Numbered from the stretch's first letter, positions 1 through 9,603 are shown. The stretch is DNA of 64,000 nucleotides from Bordetella hinzii LMG 13501 (GCF_001548475.1 NZ_LRUJ01000019.1:22449-86448), one strand, 5' to 3'. Made by a program: numbers and translations. The notes: generated from the letters alone by a model not told the origin.

Positions 1-849
1 AAATCATCCTGGATCTCCCATGGATCCACGTCTTTGTTTGTTCTGCTCTGGAGCAGCGGCGCCATCACCGCCAAGCTTTCGCTGCTCTACGCCACCCCCT
101 TCGCCTTCCTGCTCATGCGCCTGGGACTGGCCTTCGCCGTGCTCTGTCTGCTGGCGGCGCGGCGCGGCCGCTTCTTGCCCGCCCCGGGCAGCCGGATCAC
201 GACCATAGGCATCGGCCTGCTCATCCTGGGTGGCTATACCGTGTGCTATCTGCTGGCGCTGGCCCATGGCGTGGCGCCTGGCGTGCTGGCCACGGTCTTG
301 GGCATACAGCCCATCCTGACCCTGCTCTGGACGGAACGCCGCTTCCATGGCCGCCGCCTGGCGGGCCTGGCCCTGGCGCTGGCCGGCCTGGTGCTGGTGG
401 TATGGCAAGGCATCCACCTGGAAGGGCTGGGCTGGCTGGGCATGGCCTTCGCGCTGGGCTCGCTGCTGTGCATGACAGCCGGGGCCATCATGCAGAAACG
501 CTCGGCCCAGGCGCCGCTGGACGTGATGCCGCTGCAGTACGCGGCCAGCCTCGTGCTATGCCTGCTGATCGCGCCCTCGCAGCCGCTGGACCTGACCCCT
601 GGCTGGCCGCTGCTGGCGCTTCTGCTCTGGCTGGGCCTGGTCATCTCCGTGGGCGCCACCCTGCTCTTCTATCACCTGATCCAGGGCGGCGACCTGGTCA
701 ATGTGACCAGCCTCTTCTACCTGGTGCCCGCCGGCACGGCCTTGCTGGATTACCTGCTGCTGGGCAATCCGCTGCCGCTGCTGGCCCTGGGTGGCATGGC
801 CGCCATCCTCGGCGGCCTGGCCCTGGTCATGGGGGGGCCGAAGCGCTGA
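1..849 (+). CDS. EamA/DMT-family transporter, 5' partial
   Basis: A multi-helix inner-membrane protein of the drug/metabolite transporter superfamily, probably an exporter of small metabolites. The frame is open to the left edge of the window, and the visible start (HGSTSLFVLLWSSGAIT) corresponds to the first helix of EamA proteins, where FVLLWSSG is typical. A few N-terminal residues therefore lie outside the window. About ten hydrophobic segments follow, arranged as two EamA repeats, and the protein ends MGGPKR. The substrate cannot be told from sequence. Internal TTG and ATG codons near base 34 are unlikely to be the true start because they would cut into helix 1. Confidence 0.85.
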   Translation, partial: KSSWISHGSTSLFVLLWSSGAITAKLSLLYATPFAFLLMRLGLAFAVLCLLAARRGRFLPAPGSRITTIGIGLLILGGYTVCYLLALAHGVAPGVLATVLGIQPILTLLWTERRFHGRRLAGLALALAGLVLVVWQGIHLEGLGWLGMAFALGSLLCMTAGAIMQKRSAQAPLDVMPLQYAASLVLCLLIAPSQPLDLTPGWPLLALLLWLGLVISVGATLLFYHLIQGGDLVNVTSLFYLVPAGTALLDYLLLGNPLPLLALGGMAAILGGLALVMGGPKR

Positions 850-943
850 AGGCCGTGGGCGGGCGTGACGCTCCCGGCAAAGGCGCCGCGCCCGCCCATG
901 GGGACCCACCCGGGGCTTTGCCGCGGCGGCCTGCGGCGGCCAA

Positions 944-971
944 TTGACGCCCCCGCCCCGACCGCTATACT
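944..971 (+). promoter_or_regulatory. Sigma70-type promoter before the ydcH-like gene
   Basis: TTGACG at 944-949 and TATACT at 966-971 are separated by 16 bases. This close match to the vegetative consensus sits about 95 bases before the start codon at 1066, within the 216-base gap after the EamA gene. No other gene or clear hairpin was seen in that gap. Confidence 0.6.
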
Positions 972-1065
972 GGGTTCATATCAAGGACACCGGCAGTCTT
1001 TCCTTGCGCGCTCTCGCGGGTCGCGGACCAGCTGGGCGTGGCATCCTCACCACGGAGGTCCCGTT

Positions 1066-1278
1066 ATGTTCCCTGAGTTTCGCGATCAGATTTCCCGACT
1101 CAAGACCGACAATCCGCATTTCGCGAAGTTGTTCGACAAGCACAATCAGCTTGATCAGCAGATCCAGAACATGGAAGCCGGGAGAGAAACCGCGACCACG
1201 TTAGAGATCGAAAAACTCAAAAAAGAAAAACTCCACATCAAGGACCAGCTCTACGCCATCCTCAAGGGCGCCGGCTGA
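1066..1278 (+). CDS. YdcH family (DUF465) small coiled-coil protein
   Basis: A 70-residue, highly charged protein of the YdcH/DUF465 family, widespread in Proteobacteria and of unknown function. The sequence MFPEFRDQISRLK is the family's usual N terminus, and the rest is predominantly helical and rich in Lys, Glu and Gln, ending in LKKEKLHIKDQLYAILKG. The ATG at 1066 is chosen because GGAGG (1054-1058) lies eight bases upstream. An upstream in-frame ATG would add about 67 residues unlike the family. It has its own promoter and is probably monocistronic. It converges with the MFS gene about 37 bases downstream. Confidence 0.85.
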   Translation: MFPEFRDQISRLKTDNPHFAKLFDKHNQLDQQIQNMEAGRETATTLEIEKLKKEKLHIKDQLYAILKGAG

Positions 1279-1314
1279 GCGCCGCTCCCGCCGCCTCCGA
1301 AACGCGCGCCGCGC

Positions 1315-2601
1315 TCAAACTTGCGGCTCGCGCCCGGGGGCCAGTCCCGCCTGTTCCCGCCGCGCCGCCCGCAAGGCCAATGTGGCGCTGACCCCGAGGG
1401 CCAGGATGAGAAACGCCCCGGTCAACTCCGCCACACCGACCCAGCCAGCCAGCGCCCAGCTCTTGCCGCCCACCGAGCCCAGCACGCTGGAGCCCAGGTA
1501 ATAGACCAACAGATACAGCGAAGCGGCCTGAGCCTTGTAGCCGCGCGCCATCTGGCCCACCCAGCCGCTGGCCACGGCATGCGAGGCAAAGAACCCGAAG
1601 GTGAAGACCACGATGCCGGCGACCAGCACCGCCAGGTGGTCGGACAGCGTCAAGAGCAAGCCGCTCAGCGTGAGCACGGTGCCCAGCACCAGCATGGGCC
1701 CGCGGCCATGCCGGTCGGCCAGGCGTCCGAAAAAGGTCGAGGCGAAAATGCCCACCAGATAGACCAGGAAAATCCCGCCGATGAAAGTCTGGCTGAGCGA
1801 AAAAGGCGCTTGCAGCAGCCGGAAACCGACGTAGTTATAGACCGTGACGAAAGCGCCCATCAGCAGACCGCCCAGCAGGAACAGGCTGACCAGCGGGCCG
1901 TTGCGCATATGCGTGGACAGCCCCTTGCGGGCCTCGCGCCAGCCGTTGCCGCGCTTGGGCGAAAAGCGGCGCGAAGCCGGCAGCAGCCAGGTGAATAGCA
2001 AGGCGGCGACCAAGCCCAGCAGGCCCAGCGCGCCCAGCGCCGCGCGCCAGCCGAAGAAGTCCGAAACTAGGCCGGTGATGACCCGGCCGGTCAAGCCGCC
2101 GAAGGCGCTGCCGCTGATATAGAGGCCCATGGCGAAACCCAGCGTCCCGGGCTCGACCTCCTCGGCCAGATAGGCCATGGCCACGGCGGGCACCCCGCCC
2201 ATGGCCAAGCCCTGCAAAGTACGCAGCGCCAGCAGGCTGGTCCAGTCCGGAGCAAAGGCGGCCAGGGTGCCGAGCACGGCCGAAGCCATCAGCGAGGCCG
2301 CCATCACCCGCTTGCGCGGCAAGGCCTGCGACCACAGACCGACGAGGAAAATAGCCAGCGCCAGCATCCCCGTGGACAGCGACAGCGACAGGCTGCTCTG
2401 CGCGGGCGATATCGCGAAATTGTGGGTAAACAGCGGCATCAGCGGCTGGACACAATACAGCAGGGAAAAGGTGGCGAAGCCGGCGGCGAACAGGGCCCAC
2501 TGGGCGCGGCGCAGCGCCGGGGTGCCCCGGCGCAGATATCCCTGTCCCTCGTCCGCGGCGGGCGCGGGCGTGGACGTGGCGGGAGGTTGAGGGGCGGACA
2601 T
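1315..2601 (-). CDS. MFS transporter (YnfM/arabinose-efflux type)
   Basis: A 428-residue major facilitator with about twelve membrane helices after a Pro/Ala-rich cytoplasmic N terminus (MSAPQPPATSTP). The first helix region FSLLYCVQPLMPLF and the loop FFGRLADRHGRGP fit the YnfM/AraJ-like exporter group. The start at 2601 is preferred over an ATG at 2667. It leaves 108 bases for a divergent promoter with the LysR gene, whereas 2667 would leave only about 40 and add a tail without homology. Divergence from a LysR gene suggests control by that regulator. The substrate is unknown; an efflux role for an aromatic or acid compound is only a guess. Confidence 0.85.
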   Translation of the reverse strand: MSAPQPPATSTPAPAADEGQGYLRRGTPALRRAQWALFAAGFATFSLLYCVQPLMPLFTHNFAISPAQSSLSLSLSTGMLALAIFLVGLWSQALPRKRVMAASLMASAVLGTLAAFAPDWTSLLALRTLQGLAMGGVPAVAMAYLAEEVEPGTLGFAMGLYISGSAFGGLTGRVITGLVSDFFGWRAALGALGLLGLVAALLFTWLLPASRRFSPKRGNGWREARKGLSTHMRNGPLVSLFLLGGLLMGAFVTVYNYVGFRLLQAPFSLSQTFIGGIFLVYLVGIFASTFFGRLADRHGRGPMLVLGTVLTLSGLLLTLSDHLAVLVAGIVVFTFGFFASHAVASGWVGQMARGYKAQAASLYLLVYYLGSSVLGSVGGKSWALAGWVGVAELTGAFLILALGVSATLALRAARREQAGLAPGREPQV

Positions 2602-2709
2602 GGCGGAAATCTCGAAAAACGCAGGCCTGGCTGGCCTTGTCTTCAACGGTAGACTTTCCGTGTACATTTGTCCAATATATGAAACTGTGATTTGTCATTT
2701 CTAAAAAGT

Positions 2710-3606
2710 ATGGAACTGCGGCATCTGCGCTATTTCGTGGCCGTCGCCGAGGCCCTGCACTTCACGCGGGCGGCCCAGCGGCTGGGCATCGGCCAGCCGC
2801 CCCTGAGCCTGCAGATCCAGCAGCTCGAACGCGAGATCGGCACACCCCTGCTGCTGCGCCTGCCACGCGGCGTGGAGCTGACGGAGGCCGGCGCCCGCTT
2901 TCTGGAAGACGCCCGCGACATCCTGGCTGCCGCCGACCGCGCCGTGGAAACCGCGCGCCGCCTGGGCCGGGGCGAACGCGGCTCGGTCAGCGTGGGCTTT
3001 ACGGCTTCGGCCGTCTTCCATCCCTATCTTCCGCGCGCCATCCGCGCCTATCGTGACCGCTATCCCGGCGTCCAGCTGTCGCTGTCCGAAAGCACATCGC
3101 GCGCGCTGCTGCAGGCTTTGCGCCTGGGCGAAGTGGATGTGGCCTTCGTGCGCCCGCCGTATGCGCTGGACCCGGCGTGCGCCTCCGAGCGCGTCATGGA
3201 CGAACCCATGCTGGTCGCCCTGCCGCCAGGACATGCCCTGTGCCGCAGGCGCAGCGTGCCCATGAAGGCCTTGGCCGACGAAGCGTTCGTGCTGTATCCG
3301 CGGCCCATCGGGGCCGGCCTGTACGATGCCATCCTGTCGGCCTGCCTGCGCGCCGGCTTCACGCCCCGCGTCATCCAGGAAGCGCCGCAGATGGCTTCCA
3401 TCATCAGCCTGGTGGCCGCCGGCGTGGGCATCTCCATTGTCCCGGCCGCCATGCGCCATATGGGGGCCGAAGGCATCGAATACCGGCCCATACGCGGCGA
3501 TGCGCCGCGCGCCCTGCTGGACATGGCCTACCGGCGCCATGAACGCTCCACTGCCGCCCGCCATGCCATCGCCCTGCTGCGCGAACTGGCGCCGCCGGCC
3601 GCCTGA
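2710..3606 (+). CDS. LysR-type transcriptional regulator
   Basis: A 298-residue LysR regulator. The N terminus MELRHLRYFVAVAEALHF followed by TRAAQRLGIGQPPLSLQIQQLE is the classical winged helix-turn-helix (residues 1-60). A two-lobed effector domain occupies about 90-290, and the sequence is closest in style to the BenM/CatM/HcaR group. The ATG at 2710 is chosen because LysR proteins commonly begin M-E-L-R-H-L-R; the upstream TTG at 2692 would add six unrelated residues. It is divergent from the MFS exporter gene, the usual layout for a LysR protein controlling its neighbour. The inducer is unknown. Confidence 0.92.
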   Translation: MELRHLRYFVAVAEALHFTRAAQRLGIGQPPLSLQIQQLEREIGTPLLLRLPRGVELTEAGARFLEDARDILAAADRAVETARRLGRGERGSVSVGFTASAVFHPYLPRAIRAYRDRYPGVQLSLSESTSRALLQALRLGEVDVAFVRPPYALDPACASERVMDEPMLVALPPGHALCRRRSVPMKALADEAFVLYPRPIGAGLYDAILSACLRAGFTPRVIQEAPQMASIISLVAAGVGISIVPAAMRHMGAEGIEYRPIRGDAPRALLDMAYRRHERSTAARHAIALLRELAPPAA

Positions 3607-3671
3607 AGCCCACGCGGCGCCTGCGATCTAGTATTCTTCCCCGGCTGTTTCATCGCCCATAGAGGATCGTC

Positions 3672-4475
3672 ATGCCTGCCCTGAAAGTCGGAATCGCCGG
3701 ATTCGGCGCCATCGGCCAAGCCGTCGCCCACACCCTGGACCATGGGCTGCCCGGGCTGAAGCTCGCCGCCATCGCCGTGCGCGATCCGCAGCGCCATGCC
3801 GGCCGGAGCTGGCAGGGCGCCGCGCCGGTCTTCACGGACCTGGCCGGGCTGGCGGACCGCTGCGATCTGGTGGTCGAGGCCGCGCCCGCCGCCGTCTTCC
3901 GCGAGCTGTCCGAGCCGGTGCTTCGCGCCGGCAAGAAGCTGATGGTGCTCAGCTCCGGCGCCCTGCTGCGCAATGAAGACCTGATCGCCCTGGCCCGCGA
4001 GCATGGCGGGCAGATCATCATTCCTTCGGGCGCCATCCTGGGCCTGGACGCCCTGACCGCCGCCGCCGAAGGCAAGATCCATTCGGTCACCATGATCACC
4101 CGCAAGCCGCCGCGCGGCCTGGCCGGCGCCCCCTATCTGGAAACCCATCGCATCGACCTGGCCGGCATCACCGAACCCACGCTGGTATTCCGGGGCTCGC
4201 CGCGCGACGCGGCCGTGGGCTTTCCGGCCAATCTCAACGTCGCGGTCAGCGTCTCGCTGGCTGGCATCGGCGCGGACCGGACCACCCTGGAGATCTGGGC
4301 CGATCCCGGCGTTACCCGCAATGTGCACCGCGTCGAAGTGGACTCGGACGCGGCCAGTTTCTCCATGGAAATCCAGAACATCCCTTCTGAGAACCCCAAG
4401 ACGGGCCGGATCACCGCCCAGAGCGTCGTTGCCGCGCTGCGCAAGCTCACCGCCCCGCTGCGCGTGGGGACCTGA
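3672..4475 (+). CDS. nadX: Aspartate dehydrogenase (NadX family)
   Basis: A 267-residue NAD(P)-dependent L-aspartate dehydrogenase-like protein. The family oxidises aspartate to iminoaspartate (then oxaloacetate, or feeding quinolinate for NAD synthesis). The Rossmann motif GFGAIG lies at residues 10-15. The C-terminal half contains the family-typical GSPRDAAVGFPANLNVAVSV and ends with ENPKTGRITAQSVVAALRKL. Length matches the family. A purine-rich AGAGGA precedes the ATG. It stands alone between the LysR gene and the GGDEF/EAL gene; no nadA or nadC neighbour is present, so a catabolic or polyhydroxyalkanoate-linked role is equally possible. Confidence 0.85.
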   Translation: MPALKVGIAGFGAIGQAVAHTLDHGLPGLKLAAIAVRDPQRHAGRSWQGAAPVFTDLAGLADRCDLVVEAAPAAVFRELSEPVLRAGKKLMVLSSGALLRNEDLIALAREHGGQIIIPSGAILGLDALTAAAEGKIHSVTMITRKPPRGLAGAPYLETHRIDLAGITEPTLVFRGSPRDAAVGFPANLNVAVSVSLAGIGADRTTLEIWADPGVTRNVHRVEVDSDAASFSMEIQNIPSENPKTGRITAQSVVAALRKLTAPLRVGT

Positions 4476-4484
4476 AAAAAAATA

Positions 4485-4498
4485 GATTGTCGACAATC
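4485..4498. promoter_or_regulatory. Perfect 14-bp palindrome GATTGTCGACAATC
   Basis: The palindrome begins ten bases after the nadX stop codon and 121 bases before the MHYT-GGDEF-EAL start. Its core TTGTCGACAA has the shape of operators bound by GntR/FadR-subfamily repressors. An A-run lies on its left. Function is inferred from symmetry only. Confidence 0.4.
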
Positions 4499-4618
4499 GG
4501 GCAAGGCAAAAATCGGATACGCTTTCGCGCTCGCGGATCTTCTTGCGCCACCCCGGCCTGCCCGGCTCCACTGCCCCCTTATGTCGCGCCTGCCTGATCT
4601 GCCTCGCGGAGGCCTTTA

Positions 4619-6697
4619 ATGCTTGTCGGAAATTACGACCCCACCCTGGTGCTGGTATCCCTCGGGGTCGCCATCCTGGCCTCCTATACGGCGTTGGGCA
4701 TGGCCAGCCGCGTGACGTCCGCGCGAGGCCCGGCGGCACGCGGCTGGCTATTCGGCGGCGCCTGCGCCATGGGCCTGGGCATCTGGTCCATGCATTTCGT
4801 GGGCATGCTGGCCTTCAGCCTGCCCATCGCCCTGGGCTATGACCTGACGCTTACGGGGCTGTCGCTGCTCATCGCCATCATCTGCTCGGCATTCGCGCTC
4901 TGGGTGGTCACGCGCGCCGCGCTGCCGAAGTGGCGCCTGGCGGGCGCGGCCATGCTGATGGGCTGCGGCATCGCCGCCATGCACTATGTGGGCATGGAAG
5001 CGATGCGCATGTATCCGGCCATCGAGTATTCGCCCTGGCTCTTCCTGCTGTCGGTCATGGTAGCCATCCTGGCCTCGGGCGCGGCGCTGTGGATCACGCA
5101 CCATCTGCGCCACAACCGGCCCGGCGCGCCGGCCTACCGGGTCTGCGCCGCGGTCGTCATGGGCCTGGCCATCGTCGGCATGCACTATACCGGCATGGCG
5201 GCCGCGCGCTTTGCCGAAGGCAGCGTCTGCATGGCCGTGCTGCATGGCATCAGCGCCGGCTGGCTCGCCGCCAGCGTCACCGCCGTGACGCTGAGCGTGC
5301 TGGGCATCGCCCTGGTGGTGGCGGTGCTGGACACGCGCCTGGAGGCGCGCACCTCGGCCCTGGCGAGCTCCCTGGCCCAGGCCAATGAAGAACTGCTGCA
5401 CCTGGCGCTGCATGACGCGCTGACCCAATTGCCCAACCGCGCCCTGCTCGACGAACGCCTGATCCAATCCATCACGCGCGCCAAGGCCGCGCGCGGCCAC
5501 TTCGCCGTGCTGTGCATCGACCTGGACGGTTTCAAGGCCGTCAATGACGCCTACGGCCACCAGAGCGGCGACAGCCTGCTGCGCCAGCTGGCGCAGCGCA
5601 TCCAGACCGAGGTGCTGCGTCCGGGCGATTCGGTGGCCCGCCTGGGCGGCGACGAATTCATCGTCGTGGCCGAGGTGGTCGAACCCACCGATGCCGCCAA
5701 CCTGGCCGAAAAGCTGATCGATGCGCTGTCGCGCGAGATCATCGTCGATGGCCACACGCTGTCGGTCACGGCCAGCGTGGGTATTTCCATCTACCCGGGC
5801 GATGGCGAAGATGGCCATACCCTGCTGACCCACGCCGACGCGGCCATGTATCACGCCAAGCGTCTGGGCCGCGACCGGCGCTACAGCTATTTCGAGCCGG
5901 CCATGAACGAGAACGCGCGCGAGCAGCTGCAACTGCTGCAGGACTTGCGCCAGGCCCGCGCGCGCGGCGAGCTCGTGCTGCACTACCAGCCCAAATTCAT
6001 CGCGCCGTCCGGCCCGGTGGTGGGCGCCGAGGCCTTGCTGCGCTGGAACCACCCCAAGCGCGGCCTGATTTCGCCCTCCGAGTTCATCCCTATCGCCGAA
6101 CGCACCGGACTGATCTTCTCCATCGGGGAATGGGTGCTGGACGAGGCCTGCCGCCAGATGCGCATCTGGCGCGACCTCGGCCATGGCAACTGGACCGTGG
6201 CGGTCAACCTGTCGGCCATGCAATTTTCCCAGGCCGGCCTGGTCGACACCATCCGCGACACGCTGGCGCGCCACCTGCTGCCGGCCAGCTGCCTGGCCAT
6301 CGAGATCACCGAAACCACCGCCATGCGCGACGCCGAGGCCAGCCTGGCCGTGCTGCGCGAACTGGCCTCGCTGGGCGTGTCCATCTCCATCGACGATTTC
6401 GGCACCGGCTATTCCAGCCTGCTCTACCTCAAGCGGCTGCCGGCCAGCGAACTCAAGATCGACCGCGGTTTCATCAACCAGCTCGAACATGACCAGGAAG
6501 ACGCGGCCATCGTGTCGGCCATCATCGCGCTGGGCCAGCGCCTGAACCTGAAAATCGTCGCCGAAGGCGTGGAGACCCCGGCCCAGCAGCGCTTCCTGAC
6601 GGACCTGGGCTGCGACTCGCTGCAAGGCTTTTTACTGGGCAAACCCCTGCCGGCCCAGGACTTCCTCAAGGCGGACTTCGCCCGCCGGGCGGAGTGA
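4619..6697 (+). CDS. MHYT-GGDEF-EAL cyclic-di-GMP turnover protein
   Basis: A 692-residue membrane protein linking an MHYT sensor to both cyclic-di-GMP enzyme domains. The three MHYT motifs are MHFVGM (residue 58), MHYVGM (121) and MHYTGM (188), within about seven helices; the family is proposed to bind metal and sense a gas or redox signal. The GGDEF domain has intact GGDEF (343-347), preceded by RPGD, an inhibitory I-site spaced five residues away. The EAL domain has EAL (471-473), then EITET, DDFGTGYSSL, KIDRGF and EGVET, the residues needed for phosphodiesterase activity. Both activities look possible. The gene is monocistronic and follows a 143-base gap holding a palindrome. Confidence 0.93.
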   Translation: MLVGNYDPTLVLVSLGVAILASYTALGMASRVTSARGPAARGWLFGGACAMGLGIWSMHFVGMLAFSLPIALGYDLTLTGLSLLIAIICSAFALWVVTRAALPKWRLAGAAMLMGCGIAAMHYVGMEAMRMYPAIEYSPWLFLLSVMVAILASGAALWITHHLRHNRPGAPAYRVCAAVVMGLAIVGMHYTGMAAARFAEGSVCMAVLHGISAGWLAASVTAVTLSVLGIALVVAVLDTRLEARTSALASSLAQANEELLHLALHDALTQLPNRALLDERLIQSITRAKAARGHFAVLCIDLDGFKAVNDAYGHQSGDSLLRQLAQRIQTEVLRPGDSVARLGGDEFIVVAEVVEPTDAANLAEKLIDALSREIIVDGHTLSVTASVGISIYPGDGEDGHTLLTHADAAMYHAKRLGRDRRYSYFEPAMNENAREQLQLLQDLRQARARGELVLHYQPKFIAPSGPVVGAEALLRWNHPKRGLISPSEFIPIAERTGLIFSIGEWVLDEACRQMRIWRDLGHGNWTVAVNLSAMQFSQAGLVDTIRDTLARHLLPASCLAIEITETTAMRDAEASLAVLRELASLGVSISIDDFGTGYSSLLYLKRLPASELKIDRGFINQLEHDQEDAAIVSAIIALGQRLNLKIVAEGVETPAQQRFLTDLGCDSLQGFLLGKPLPAQDFLKADFARRAE

Positions 6698-6744
6698 GGC
6701 CGCGCCCCGCTTGCCAGGCGAACCTCCTATCCGCTACAAACAAA

Positions 6745-6770
6745 GGCGCCGCGCCGGGACCCGCGGCGCC
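6745..6770. other. GC-rich hairpin after the GGDEF/EAL gene
   Basis: Perfect 9-bp arms GGCGCCGCG (6745-6753) and CGCGGCGCC (6762-6770) enclose an 8-base loop. No T-run follows on the plus strand, so it could be a transcript 3'-end stabiliser or a weak terminator between the two plus-strand genes. Confidence 0.4.
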
Positions 6771-6798
6771 CTTCATCCCGGTCCCCAGAGACTGAGCC

Positions 6799-7914
6799 AT
6801 GCGCCTTCGTCCGGACGTCGATTTTCAACAAGTGCTGTCCCGCAGCCTGCTTGACCTCTTCATCCGGATCAGCCTCATCGGCGGGCTGGTCTATTGGTGC
6901 TACCGGGTCGCCGAACCCTTCATCGGCCTGCTGCTCTGGTCCATCATCCTGGCCGTCACCCTGGCGCCCATCCACCAGCGCCTGGCGCGCTGGCTGGGCG
7001 GGCGGCCGAAATCGGCCTCGCTGCTGCTGGTCATCCTGACCCTGCTCGCCTTCATGATCCCCGGCGCGCTCCTGGCCGGCTCCCTGGCCGAAAGCCTGCC
7101 GCGGCTGTTCCATCATGCCGAGGGCCAGCCCACGCTGCGCATCCCCGATCCACCGGACTTTATCTCCAGCCTGCCGTTGGTCGGCGGCCGCCTGCACGAC
7201 GCCTGGGCCTTGGCCACCGAAAACGTCGAGACCGCGCTCAAACCGCTGCAGCCCGTACTGACAGCCGCGGCGAAATGGCTGCTCAACAGCGCAACGACCG
7301 CCGGCATGGAATTCCTGATCTTCCTGGCGGCGGTCGCGATCGCCGGGCTGGTCCTCGTCTACGGCCGGCACAGCAAGCGCATGGCCGATGATATCGCCGC
7401 CCGCATCGCCGGCCCGCAGCGCGGCCATGAGCTGGTCCAGCTGACGGCCACGACCATCCGGGCCGTGGCTCAGGGCGTCATCGGCGTGGCCTTGATCCAG
7501 TCGGCGCTGGGCGGACTGGGCATGCTGGTAGCGGGCGTGCCGGGCGCCGGCATCTGGGCCATCGTGGCGCTGGCCGTGTGCATCGTGCAGCTGCCCATCC
7601 TGGTGGTGCTGCTGCCCGCGGCCATCTATGTGTTCATGAACAACAGCACGCCGATGGCCGTGGGCTTCGCGGTCTGGTGCGTGCTGGTGGGTCTGCTGGA
7701 CAACATCCTCAAGCCGCTGATGCTGGCGCGCGGCATCAGCATCCCGCTGCCCATCATCCTGATCGGCGCGCTGGGCGGCGTGATCGCCGCCGGCCTGGTC
7801 GGCCTGTTCCTGGGCCCCGTGGGATTCGCGCTGGGCTATGTGCTGTTCATGCAGTGGGTGCGCGACCCCATGGTCGACGGCCAGGTCAGGTCTTCAGGCG
7901 ATAGCCGGTCTTGA
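6799..7914 (+). CDS. AI-2E family transporter (PerM/YdiK-like)
   Basis: A 371-residue inner-membrane protein of the AI-2E/PerM family, whose members export autoinducer-2 or act as ion antiporters. Two N-terminal helices ([23 protein letters not shown]) are followed by a soluble segment at about 85-165, then a C-terminal bundle with the conserved [25 protein letters not shown]. The family and YdiK-like architecture are clear; the actual substrate is not. The last 29 bases overlap tail-to-tail with the ABC permease gene on the other strand, so no terminator can separate the two. Confidence 0.85.
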   Translation: MRLRPDVDFQQVLSRSLLDLFIRISLIGGLVYWCYRVAEPFIGLLLWSIILAVTLAPIHQRLARWLGGRPKSASLLLVILTLLAFMIPGALLAGSLAESLPRLFHHAEGQPTLRIPDPPDFISSLPLVGGRLHDAWALATENVETALKPLQPVLTAAAKWLLNSATTAGMEFLIFLAAVAIAGLVLVYGRHSKRMADDIAARIAGPQRGHELVQLTATTIRAVAQGVIGVALIQSALGGLGMLVAGVPGAGIWAIVALAVCIVQLPILVVLLPAAIYVFMNNSTPMAVGFAVWCVLVGLLDNILKPLMLARGISIPLPIILIGALGGVIAAGLVGLFLGPVGFALGYVLFMQWVRDPMVDGQVRSSGDSRS

Positions 7915-8647
7915 AAATCCAGCGCACTGTCGCCAGGCAGATCGCCAGAAAAAGCAGCGTCATGCCTATGCTTACCCCGAGGTTGACGTCGGCCACGCCG
8001 AAAAAGCTCCAGCGAAAGCCGCTCACCAGGTAGACCACGGGGTTGAACAGCGTGACGGTCTGCCAGAACGGCGGCAGCATGTGGATGGAATAGAAGGTGC
8101 CGCCCAGGAAGGTCAGCGGCGTGATAATCATCAGCGGAATGATCTGCAGCTTCTCGAAGCCGTCGGCCCATACTCCGATGATGAAGCCGAACAGGCTGAA
8201 GGTCACCGCCGTGAACACCAGGAAGACCACCATCCACACCGGATGTTGGATTTCGTAGGCGACAAACAGCCTGGCCGTGGCCAGCATGATGATGCCCAGC
8301 AGGATGGACTTGCTGGCCGCCGCGCCCACATAGCCCATGACGATCTCGACATAGGAAATCGGCGCGGAGTGGATTTCGTAGATGGTGCCCGAAAAGCGCG
8401 GCATATAGATGCCAAACGAGGCATTGGCCACGCTCTGCGTCAACAGCGACAGCATGATCATGCCGGGCACGATGAAGGCACCATAGCTCACGCCGCCGAT
8501 CTCGACCATGTGCGAACCGATGGCCGAACCGAACACCACGAAATACAGCGAAGTCGAAATCACTGGCGAGGCGACGCTTTGCATGAGCGTGCGCCAGGCG
8601 CGGGCCATTTCGAAGAGATAGATGGCGCGGACCGCATACCAATTCAT
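7886..8647 (-). CDS. ABC-2 type export permease (YadH-like)
   Basis: A 253-residue ABC-2 membrane component with about six helices ([20 protein letters not shown] at the N terminus; [18 protein letters not shown] in the second half). This matches the YadH/NodJ-like permease family, which works with a YadG-like ATPase to export a lipid, polysaccharide or drug. Its start codon overlaps the ATPase stop codon by four bases (ATGA), so the two are translationally coupled. The end overlaps the convergent AI-2E gene by 29 bases. The substrate is unknown. Confidence 0.88.
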   Translation of the reverse strand: MNWYAVRAIYLFEMARAWRTLMQSVASPVISTSLYFVVFGSAIGSHMVEIGGVSYGAFIVPGMIMLSLLTQSVANASFGIYMPRFSGTIYEIHSAPISYVEIVMGYVGAAASKSILLGIIMLATARLFVAYEIQHPVWMVVFLVFTAVTFSLFGFIIGVWADGFEKLQIIPLMIITPLTFLGGTFYSIHMLPPFWQTVTLFNPVVYLVSGFRWSFFGVADVNLGVSIGMTLLFLAICLATVRWIFKTGYRLKT

Positions 8648-9603
8648 GATTGTGCACTCACCAGACTGACAAAGATCTCCTCCAGCGTGCTTTCGGAGGA
8701 CTGCAGGTCATTGAAGCCTATGCCCAGGGCGTCGAGTTCGCGCAATAGCGGCTGCACGGGGTTGACCTCGCCCTGGGTGTCGTAGGTGTAGATGAGCGAG
8801 CCGCCGTCCTCGCCCAGCGCCAGGTCGTAATGCGACAAGGCCGCCGGCACGGCCGCCAGCGGCGCCGTCAGGATGAAGACCAGCTGCTTCTTGCCCAGCT
8901 TGCGCATCAGCGCATGAGTCTGCTCCACCAGGATGATCTCGCCCTTGCGTATGACGCCGACGCGGTCGGCCATCTCCTGGGCTTCCTCGATGTAGTGGGT
9001 GGTGAGGATGATGGTCACGCCCTGCTCTCGCAGGCGCCGCACCATCTCCCACATGCCCCGGCGCAATTCCACGTCCACGCCGGCGGTCGGTTCGTCCAGG
9101 AAAAGAATGCGCGGTTCATGCGACAACGCCTTGGCGATCATGACGCGGCGTTTCATGCCGCCGGACAGCGCCATGATGCGGCTGTCTTTCTTGTCCCAGA
9201 GGGAGAGATCGCGCAGGATACGCTCGATCAGGGCGGGATTGGCGGGCTTGCCGAACAGGCCGCGGCTGAAACTCACGGTATTCCAGACCGTCTCGAAGGC
9301 GTCGGTGGTCAGCTCCTGGGGCACCAGCCCAATGGCCTGGCGGGCGGCCCGATAGGCTTTCACGTTGTCATGGCCATCGGCCAGCACGCGCCCGCTGCTG
9401 GCATTGACGATGCCGCAGATGATGCTGATCAGCGTGGTCTTTCCCGCGCCATTGGGGCCGAGCAGGGCGAAAATTTCGCCACGCCGGATTTCCAGGTTGA
9501 TGTTCTTCAGGGCTTGATGCCCCGAGGCATAGATCTTGGAGAGGTCCTGTACGGAAATCACACTATCGCCGGGCACGGCAACCTCGCTTGTTATTCTGGC
9601 CAT
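8644..9603 (-). CDS. ABC exporter ATP-binding protein (YadG-like)
   Basis: A 319-residue ATPase with Walker [11 protein letters not shown]-loop region VPQEL, signature LSGGMKRR, Walker [13 protein letters not shown] and the switch histidine in [10 protein letters not shown]. The order and spacing match the YadG/CcmA-type ATPases that pair with ABC-2 permeases. A C-terminal domain of about 80 residues ([15 protein letters not shown]...) ends FVSLVSAQS. The start at 9603 (MARITSEVA) is the best fit to the family but has no clear Shine-Dalgarno sequence, so the exact N terminus is uncertain. The gene is coupled to the downstream permease. Confidence 0.88.
   Translation of the reverse strand: MARITSEVAVPGDSVISVQDLSKIYASGHQALKNINLEIRRGEIFALLGPNGAGKTTLISIICGIVNASSGRVLADGHDNVKAYRAARQAIGLVPQELTTDAFETVWNTVSFSRGLFGKPANPALIERILRDLSLWDKKDSRIMALSGGMKRRVMIAKALSHEPRILFLDEPTAGVDVELRRGMWEMVRRLREQGVTIILTTHYIEEAQEMADRVGVIRKGEIILVEQTHALMRKLGKKQLVFILTAPLAAVPAALSHYDLALGEDGGSLIYTYDTQGEVNPVQPLLRELDALGIGFNDLQSSESTLEEIFVSLVSAQS

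Noticed and set aside
865..1065. N-terminal extension of the YdcH-like protein starting at 865
   Set aside because: The added 67 residues are unlike the family, cover the promoter at 944-971, and the internal ATG at 1066 has a strong ribosome-binding site.
2602..2667. Upstream MFS start at 2667
   Set aside because: It would leave only about 40 bases to the LysR start and adds 22 residues without family similarity.
4748..6625. Long open frame opposite the MHYT-GGDEF-EAL gene (625 codons)
   Set aside because: It is a shadow frame of high-GC coding DNA, with low-complexity Gln/Gly/His composition and no domain.
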